Of a DNA stretch of 8,460 bases, positions 5,401 through 8,460 are shown piece after piece. Within the stretch, counting starts at the first letter, position 1, and each line of letters starts with the position of its first letter. A program made the position numbers and the translations under genes. Under the pieces are notes generated by a model that saw only the letters and a program-made list of their open reading frames with translations, was not told the origin of the DNA and ran no database searches. The stretch comes from Nitrospira sp. (lineage in GTDB: Bacteria; Nitrospirota; Nitrospiria; Nitrospirales; Nitrospiraceae). The stretch lies in contig JANYEF010000425.1 of assembly GCA_025363325.1 (NCBI GenBank), positions 1-8,460 on the forward strand, in the 5' to 3' direction.

Positions 5401-6292
5401 ACGCGCTGAGCGTGCCGGTGTCCGTGGCCGTCACGCGCAGATCGAGGCTGCCCACCTGCGCATCGTCCGGCGTACCACTGAAGGTCCGGGTCGTGGGATT
5501 GAAGCTCAGCCAGGTCGGGAGCGCGCTGCCGTTGTCCAGGTTCGCGCTGTAACTGAGCACATCGCCGGCATCTTGATCGGCAAAGATATTGGCCGGCACG
5601 ACGACACTGAAAGGTGCATCCTCCTGGACGGTCTGATCTGCTAGGGGATTGGCCAGGGTCGGCGCATGATTGACGGCGGTCGGAAACAGATCGGCTAGGT
5701 TGATCGAACTGCCATCGGCAAAGGCCAGCGTGCCCACCACCAGCGAGCCGTTCGCCCCAGTCGGATCGAAGCTGGTGAGCACCAGCTTGTCTGTTCCACT
5801 GATGCCCACCTGAATCGTGAGTGTCCGTGCGGCTTCATCGCGTGTGAACGTCAGATTACTTTGACCGACCCCCGCGCCAAAGAGAATGCGATTGCCTTCC
5901 CCTGCACCCGCCGCATCCTGAATCGTGTCGGTACCGTTGCCTGCATTGAACACATAGGTGTCATTGCCCAGGCCGCCACTCAGGAGATCGTCTCCTTGCC
6001 CTCCTTCGAGCACATCCGCTCCAAGGCCGCTCTGAAGGGTGTCGTTTCCACCGAGCCCCTTGATTCGATCCGTCGCACTGCTGCCAGTCAATACGTTGGC
6101 GTCGTCGTTCCCCGAAACATCGAATCCCAGATCGATCAACTGTTGATACGTCAATGTCCGGTCGGTGAATTGGAACGTGCCAATACCCGGATTCGCATAC
6201 GCATCATTCGGATCGAACCCTTCAATGTGGAGTTCGCCTCCCTCCGATCCATAGCGGATCAAGAGTGAGCCAAATCCCAAAAGTGGATTCAC
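2426..6292 (-). CDS. RTX protein with cadherin-like (CADG) and haemolysin-type Ca-binding repeats, N-terminus lost to an IS element
   Basis: A reverse-strand frame of 1288 codons, with no cysteine seen, as usual for type I secretion substrates. Domains in order: a haemolysin-related segment (about 8-58, GSLLIRYG, LHIEGFDPNDAY); RTX nonapeptides (62-125, GGNDTL, GGQGDDLL, GGLGND); a second related segment to about 208; four CADG-like domains of about 100 residues (209-611, PLADQ, LPTWLSFNP, GTPDDAQVG); RTX nonapeptides (613-675); six modules carrying NVENLTLTG-type sequence (about 690-1175); and a C-terminal haemolysin-related and secretion region (1176-1288). Such proteins fold with calcium outside the cell and often act as adhesins or matrix proteins. 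The nominal GTG start at 6292 has no ribosome site and begins inside a domain. The frame stays open upstream only to 6341, already within the IS, so the 5' end is missing. This is probably a truncated gene, possibly silent. Its likely exporter is at 1-738. Confidence 0.88.
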   Translation of the reverse strand: MNPLLGFGSLLIRYGSEGGELHIEGFDPNDAYANPGIGTFQFTDRTLTYQQLIDLGFDVSGNDDANVLTGSSATDRIKGLGGNDTLQSGLGADVLEGGQGDDLLSGGLGNDTYVFNAGNGTDTIQDAAGAGEGNRILFGAGVGQSNLTFTRDEAARTLTIQVGISGTDKLVLTSFDPTGANGSLVVGTLAFADGSSINLADLFPTAVNHAPTLANPLADQTVQEDAPFSVVVPANIFADQDAGDVLSYSANLDNGSALPTWLSFNPTTRTFSGTPDDAQVGSLDLRVTATDTGTLSASDVFTLTVTNVNEAPTVAVPLADQQATEDVPFSLIVPVSTFADVDAGDTLTYSATLAGGVTLPTWLSFNPVTHTFNGTPLNSDVGTLTLAVKATDLVGLSATDTIALAIQNVNDAPTVANPLADQTVPEDAPFSIQVPANTFVDQDAIHGDVLTYSASLANGTALPAWLSFNSTTRTFTGTPDDAQVGSLDLRVTATDSGTLTVSDTFTMTVTNVNEAPTVAAPLADQQATQGTGFSFVVPATTFVDVDPGDSLTYSATLVNGASLPTWLSFNPVTRTVNGTPQAGDVGTIDVRVTATDTGTLNAADVFALTIAPSGGTAGNDTLIGTSGNDLLDGLAGDDVLQGLAGNDTLLGGAGNDLLDGGLGTDSMTGGTGNDTYIVDATGDVIIENLNEGTDTVQSSITYTLGANVENLTLTGTAAISGTGNALDNVLTGNSANNTLTGGAGNDMLNGGMGADTLVGGTGNDTYVVDVAGDVVTELTNEGTDTVQSSVTSTLGANVENLTLTGTAAINGNGNTLDNILTGNSAANVLTGGAGNDTYIVSTGDTVVELANQGLDTVQSDVTWTLGVNLEALTFTGTANINGTGNALDNVLIGNSGANVLTGGAGNDVYVISAGDTVVEAATAGTDTVLSDVTQTLAANVEILVLTGTSAINGTGNSLNNALTGNNAANVLDGGTGADTLAGLDGNDTYLVDNTGDTIIELANNGTDLVQSSVTYTLAANVEHLTLTGTTAINGTGNTLDNVLTGNSANNTLTGGAGNDTLDGGAGNDTMIGGTGNDTYVVNVTGDVVTENANEGTDTVQSSLTYTLGANVENLILTGTAAINGTGNPLDNQMIGNSAANTLSGANGNDTLRGGLGNDTVNGGSGNDTVLFGRGDGQDLVQDNSGTADKLLYDAGINPLDLVISRQANDLRLSIHGSSDQITVQNWYVGTTNRTETIQAGNGQALLSTQVDQLIQAMAGFTAQTGLTWDQAIDQRPQDVQTVLTASWQ
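2960..4240 (-). repeat. Six coding repeats of the DTVQSS-TYTLGANVENLTLTG type
   Basis: The protein motif D-T-V-x-S-x-V-T-x-T-L-x-x-N-V-E-x-L-x-L-T-G, then (A/T)xINGTGNxLDNxLTGN, occurs six times, starting near residues 690, 784, 855, 927, 1007 and 1096. Units are about 71-92 residues; the length differences come from how many GGxGxDxL nonapeptides are kept between motifs. The arrangement is typical of large RTX proteins that have grown by unequal crossing-over. Confidence 0.78.
4460..5668 (-). repeat. Four CADG-like coding repeats in an A-B-A'-B' order
   Basis: Four domains of about 300 bases each lie at residues 209, 309, 409 and 511 onward of the RTX protein. Domains 1 and 3 share PLADQTV-EDAPFS and GTPDDAQVGSLDLRVTATD. 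Domains 2 and 4 share PLADQQAT and LPTWLSFNPVT. Acidic motifs such as DQDAGD and DVDAGD look like calcium sites between domains. The alternation suggests duplication of a two-domain unit of about 600 bases. Confidence 0.75.
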
Positions 6293-6308
6293 GGAGTCGT
6301 AGCAGAAG

Positions 6309-6329
6309 TGGCTCCGCTTGATTGGACAG
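6309..6329 (+). repeat. IS3 element, left terminal inverted repeat
   Basis: Begins TGG and ends GGACAG, mirroring the right end at 7564-7584. It lies 40 bases beyond the orfB stop. The RTX frame reads through it without a stop as far as 6341. Confidence 0.6.
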
Positions 6330-6368
6330 AAGTTCCGTCTTCATAAGTGTAGCCCTGCGGTTGTTTGC

Positions 6369-7199
6369 CTACGCTGTTTGGAGCAGCGCGGGCAGGTTCT
6401 CGAAGTAAAACTCATCCGGTGTTTTGTCGTCAAGTGATGAATGCGGCCTCTGCTGATTGTAGAGCGTGAAGTACCGCTCCAACCCTCTCGTTGCCTCGTT
6501 TACGCTGTCGTAGGCGTGTAGATAAACCTCCTCGTATTTGACGCTCTTCCAGAGTCGCTCCACTAACACGTTGTCCCGCCAGCAGCCGGTGCCGTCCATA
6601 CTGATCTGGATACCGTGGTCCTTCAGCAGGCCTGTGAAGTCCAGACTGGTGAACTGGCAGCCTTGGTCGGTGTTGAAGATAGCCGGTGTGCCGTAGCGGT
6701 TGATGGCGTCCTGCACCGCTTCCTTGCAGAAGTCGGTGGTCAGGGTGTTGGACAGCCGCCACGACAGCACCCGGCGGCTTGCCCAGTCGATCACGGCGAA
6801 CAGATAGACGAACCCTCGTTGCATCGGGATGTAGGTGATGTCCGCCGCCCACACGTGATTGGAACGGGTGATCGTCAGATGACGCAACAGGTAGGGATAG
6901 ATCGGATGCGCCGGATGCCGTTTGCTGGTGTTGGGCTTGCGATACAGGGCGTGGATCCCCATCCGCTTCATCAGCGTGGACACGCGGCGGCGACCGACCG
7001 GCTGCCCTTCGCGGTGGAGTATCTTGCTCAGCATCCTGCTCCCTGCAAATGGCAGATTCAGGTGTCGTTCGTCGAGTCGGCGCATCAGTGCCAGATCGTC
7101 CGGCGACACCGGGCGTGGCTGGTAGTAGGCCGTCGAGCGTGCGAGTTCCAGGATCTGGCATTGCCGCACCAGCGGGAGTGGGTGGGGTCGGTCGATCAT
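6369..7199 (-). CDS. IS3-family transposase OrfB (DDE integrase domain)
   Basis: A complete 276-residue protein. Residues 1-90 form the HTH_21-like N-terminal region (RSTAYYQ, GSRMLSKIL, RRVSTLMKRMGI). Residues 100-265 form an rve-type integrase core with the full catalytic triad: D120 (WAADITYIP), D178 (FNTDQG) and E214 (DNVLVERLW), with 35 residues between D178 and E214, the canonical DD(35)E spacing. The tail YNQQRPHSSLDDKTPDEFY is typical. OrfB joins the IS ends to target DNA, normally as the C-terminal part of an OrfAB fusion. Its ATG overlaps the orfA stop as ATGA (7196-7199), so it could also be started separately by coupling. No stop or missing residue is seen, so the element may still be active, or was so recently. 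Confidence 0.95.
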   Translation of the reverse strand: MIDRPHPLPLVRQCQILELARSTAYYQPRPVSPDDLALMRRLDERHLNLPFAGSRMLSKILHREGQPVGRRRVSTLMKRMGIHALYRKPNTSKRHPAHPIYPYLLRHLTITRSNHVWAADITYIPMQRGFVYLFAVIDWASRRVLSWRLSNTLTTDFCKEAVQDAINRYGTPAIFNTDQGCQFTSLDFTGLLKDHGIQISMDGTGCWRDNVLVERLWKSVKYEEVYLHAYDSVNEATRGLERYFTLYNQQRPHSSLDDKTPDEFYFENLPALLQTA

Positions 7200-7498
7200 C
7201 GCTTTGCGCTCAGCAATCCCGCCTTGGTGAGCGCGCTTTCTAAAAAATCATTCTCCAGCGTGAGCTGCCCAATCTTGGCGTGGAGCACCTTGAGATCAGG
7301 CTCTGCGGCCTTGGCCCGCGGCGTCCCGTCAAATACATCGGCGGCGGATGCCGTCAATTGCTGTTTCCATTCTGAAATCTGGTTCGGATGCACCTCAAAA
7401 TGTTCAGCCAACTCTGCCAATGTCTTGTCTCCCCGAATCGCGGCCAAGGCCACTTGGGCCTTGAATCCTGGTGCGTGATTCCTTCTCGTCCTTTTCAT
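7196..7498 (-). CDS. IS3-family OrfA (helix-turn-helix protein)
   Basis: A 100-residue protein starting MKRTRRNHAPGFKAQVALAA. The helix-turn-helix lies at about 26-48 (TLAELAEHFEVHPNQISEWK) and binds the IS ends. A leucine-zipper-like helix follows (about 69-90, LKVLHAKIGQLTLENDFLES) for making multimers. The ATG at 7498 is chosen because AGGAG (7506-7510) stands seven bases upstream and because OrfA proteins usually begin with a basic M-K-R/K-x-R segment. A longer frame reaching back to 7555 adds 19 residues unlike the family. Codons 85-86 (TTT TTA) form part of a slippery heptamer that should send some ribosomes into orfB. The stop overlaps the orfB start by four bases. Confidence 0.92.
   Translation of the reverse strand: MKRTRRNHAPGFKAQVALAAIRGDKTLAELAEHFEVHPNQISEWKQQLTASAADVFDGTPRAKAAEPDLKVLHAKIGQLTLENDFLESALTKAGLLSAKR
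7206..7247 (-). promoter_or_regulatory. Programmed -1 frameshift signal producing OrfAB
   Basis: On the coding strand T TTT TTA (7247 down to 7241) is in the correct zero-frame phase for tandem slippage, falling at codons 85-86 of orfA. After a six-base spacer comes a 6-bp stem, GCGCTC (7234-7229) with GAGCGC (7211-7206), around a 17-base loop. Shifting by -1 enters the orfB frame with no stop, giving a predicted 376-residue OrfAB. The heptamer-spacer-stem order is the classic layout for IS3 elements. Confidence 0.78.
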
Positions 7499-7563
7499 GC
7501 GCTTGCTCCTCTGTTGGCCGCGCTCTGCACGGCTTGGGTTGAGCAAGACTATCACTTATCGAC

Positions 7564-7584
7564 CTGTCCGAATTTCTGGCACCA
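7564..7584 (-). repeat. IS3 element, right terminal inverted repeat
   Basis: Plus-strand CTGTCCGAATTTCTGGCACCA, the inverted partner of 6309-6329. It lies 65 bases upstream of the orfA start, where the IS promoter should be. Confidence 0.65.
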
Positions 7585-7692
7585 CCTCTTACTGTAGACC
7601 ACGCGTCTATTCTAAGAACTCTCCTTTGTGTATTTCCCGAGCTTGCAAGTTTGTCTGCCCCGTCTAGGTCGTTGGTACATTTCCTAAGGTTG
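7585..7692. other. IS right flank, no recognised gene
   Basis: About 108 bases between the IS end and the next reading frame. Read on the minus strand in all frames it shows no RTX or haemolysin-like sequence, so it is not the missing start of the gene at 2426-6292. No clear promoter is visible. Confidence 0.5.
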
Positions 7693-8079
7693 ATGGGCAC
7701 TCCGTCAAGCGGCATGGCTGCCAAGGGTCCATATTCTTCCAGAATTCAGAGTGCAAACGATTTTTCACATCTATTCTCGCTGAATGAACCAAGGCCGTAT
7801 GAACTGTCTCGGCCTCTTTTAGGAAGCTATGCTCCTTCCCCTCCCCCGCAAGGTCCAGGAGAATTTGGGCCTGATGGAGGGCAAATACCCGCTCACGTTA
7901 ACGGATTTCTCCATGTGGCTCTTCGTAAATATAAGGCGATCACTGAGGATCGAGCATTCTCTTTTGACGATCCTATTGTGCGTCAATACACGGAAATAAG
8001 AACGCTACTTCAGGCCTATGAGTTCCTGGACAATGTTCGGGGGCGAGTAGAAGAGGTTCAACGCCGAATTGAGGGATGA
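7693..8079 (+). CDS. Hypothetical protein, possibly 5'-truncated
   Basis: I do not recognise this protein. The frame from ATG 7693 codes for 128 residues. Residues about 1-60 are rich in Ser, Pro and Gly and look disordered (GSYAPSPPPQGPGEFGPDGG). Residues about 64-128 are charged and probably helical (GFLHVALRKYKAI, IRTLLQAYEFLDNVRGRVEE), with no signal peptide, membrane segment or known catalytic motif. The start is uncertain: AAGG (7686-7689) is only a fair ribosome site. A TTG at 7651 would add 14 residues, and the frame stays open leftward into the IS end, so the true N-terminus may have been cut off. The stretch looks more AT-rich than the RTX and IS genes beside it. The even, protein-like composition of the second half supports real coding. 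It is separated from the RTX gene by the IS and shows no functional link to it. Confidence 0.5.
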   Translation: MGTPSSGMAAKGPYSSRIQSANDFSHLFSLNEPRPYELSRPLLGSYAPSPPPQGPGEFGPDGGQIPAHVNGFLHVALRKYKAITEDRAFSFDDPIVRQYTEIRTLLQAYEFLDNVRGRVEEVQRRIEG

Positions 8080-8363
8080 TTTGTAATAAAGGTAGTGGGC
8101 CGAATCTGAAGGGGTGTCAGCGGAGATTTCACTCGGAGGGAGAAACTGGACATTCTACATTCTTGACGCCCGCGCCCGCCCACCGCGTCCGAGTTTGCTT
8201 CTGACATCTCGTCGTTCGTCTCTCAGAACTCTTCATGGTTCATGTGCAGAGTTTAAGTTTCGCAACACCTGTCTGCGGTACATGTCTGGTGTTAAGTCAA
8301 TACGCGGGATAAAATGTTCGCCATGAGGGACACGTGACCTTCTGGTCACAATGGAGGGCAACC
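8080..8363. other. Intergenic region, no supported gene
   Basis: These 284 bases carry no frame with recognisable homology; a 70-codon frame from GTG 8114 lacks convincing composition. Near the right end are a possible -10 box (TAAAAT, 8310-8315, with no good -35), a short perfect hairpin, and the ribosome site of the next gene. Confidence 0.45.
8334..8349 (+). promoter_or_regulatory. Short hairpin or operator-like inverted repeat before the last gene
   Basis: GTGACC, a TTCT loop and GGTCAC form a perfect 6-bp stem ending just before the ribosome site at 8353-8357. It could be a dimeric repressor site or an RNA hairpin in the leader; a chance occurrence is also possible. Confidence 0.35.
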
Positions 8364-8460
8364 ATGGCCGGTCAAGGCATTCGAAAGCCAACGCGCTGGC
8401 TCAGGTTCTCTCTGGGCGTTGTGGTGGCCTTCTTAGAGGGCCTGTTCTTTCTCATGGATG
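8364..8460 (+). CDS. Probable membrane or exported protein, N-terminal 32 codons (partial)
   Basis: ATG 8364 is preceded by GGAGG (8353-8357) at a six-base spacing. The visible peptide starts MAGQGIRKPTRWLRFSLGVV and continues with a hydrophobic stretch (residues about 15-31, FSLGVVVAFLEGLFFLM). A positive N-terminus followed by a hydrophobic helix fits a signal anchor or the first membrane segment. The protein runs off the right edge, so its function cannot be judged. An ATG at 8351 in another frame gives a peptide without such a pattern and was set aside. Confidence 0.6.
   Translation, partial: MAGQGIRKPTRWLRFSLGVVVAFLEGLFFLMD

Larger units (their letters stand above)
6309..7584 (-). mobile_element. 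IS3-family insertion sequence, about 1.28 kb
   Basis: The element holds overlapping orfA and orfB in the standard IS3 arrangement, transcribed leftward. Ends are placed at imperfect inverted repeats: TGGCTCCGCTTGATTGGACAG at 6309-6329 and, reading inward on the minus strand from 7584, TGGTGCCAGAAATTCGGACAG (12 of 21 positions match; both begin with TGG and end with GGACAG). Similarity extends five bases further out (AGAAG against AGAGG), so the exact ends are uncertain. The three bases flanking each side differ (AAG and CCT), so no target-site duplication is seen with these ends. The left end abuts the interrupted RTX frame. Confidence 0.85.

Noticed and set aside
2897..5644. Several long plus-strand open frames opposite the RTX gene (for example 2897-3748 and 4955-5644)
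   Set aside because: They mirror the GC-rich repeat codons of the RTX gene. Their periodic sequence follows the RTX repeats, and none shows a family motif or ribosome site.
6615..7478. Plus-strand 287-codon open frame across the IS
   Set aside because: It is antisense to orfA and orfB, which carry a helix-turn-helix and a complete DD(35)E triad in the correct IS3 layout.
6299..7597. GTAG at 6299-6302 and 7594-7597 as a target-site duplication
   Set aside because: The distances from the inverted-repeat ends differ (six bases on the left, nine on the right), so it does not fit both ends; a 4-base match is expected by chance.
8114..8326. 70-codon plus-strand frame from GTG
   Set aside because: No family resemblance, Arg/Ser-rich low-quality composition, and no good ribosome site.

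Overview
The window looks like an accessory region of a moderately GC-rich, free-living Gram-negative bacterium. A type I secretion ABC transporter, a large RTX/cadherin-like repeat protein, two decayed toxin-antitoxin modules, palindromic intergenic repeats and an IS3-family element sit together. The mix resembles Nitrospira-type genomes, but that is an impression from gene style, not a demonstrated assignment.

Layout, left to right. (1) 1-738, minus: N-terminal part of a HlyB-type transporter with an inactive C39-like domain; it runs off the left edge. (2) 951-1335, plus: remains of a ribbon-helix-helix antitoxin with in-frame stops, followed by only the C-terminal tail of a MazF/PemK-like toxin. 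(3) 1392-2309, plus: a MNT nucleotidyltransferase gene with a near-consensus promoter, overlapping a HEPN gene broken by an apparent one-base deletion; the pair lies between two copies of a palindromic repeat. (4) 2310-2425: intergenic, with a perfect 20-bp palindrome. (5) 2426-6292, minus: RTX protein with four cadherin/CADG-like domains and six further repeat modules; its C-terminal end is intact and its N-terminus is missing. (6) 6309-7584, minus: complete IS3-family element (orfA, orfB, a -1 frameshift signal, terminal inverted repeats) lying against the broken 5' side of the RTX gene. (7) 7585-8363: an unrecognised reading frame (7693-8079) and a gene-poor stretch. (8) 8364-8460, plus: first 32 codons of a probable membrane or exported protein.

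How the parts relate. The RTX protein and the HlyB-like transporter point the same way and fit as secreted substrate and exporter. The IS has removed or displaced the RTX gene's start, so in this strain the protein is probably not made in its native form. Both toxin-antitoxin modules between them are damaged, so the whole stretch reads as an adhesin/secretion locus worn down by insertions and point mutations. I see no convincing new defence or catalytic system. The observations most worth checking are the IS-RTX junction, the repeat-flanked MNT/HEPN cassette, the antitoxin reduced to its DNA-binding fold, and the IS3 frameshift signal.
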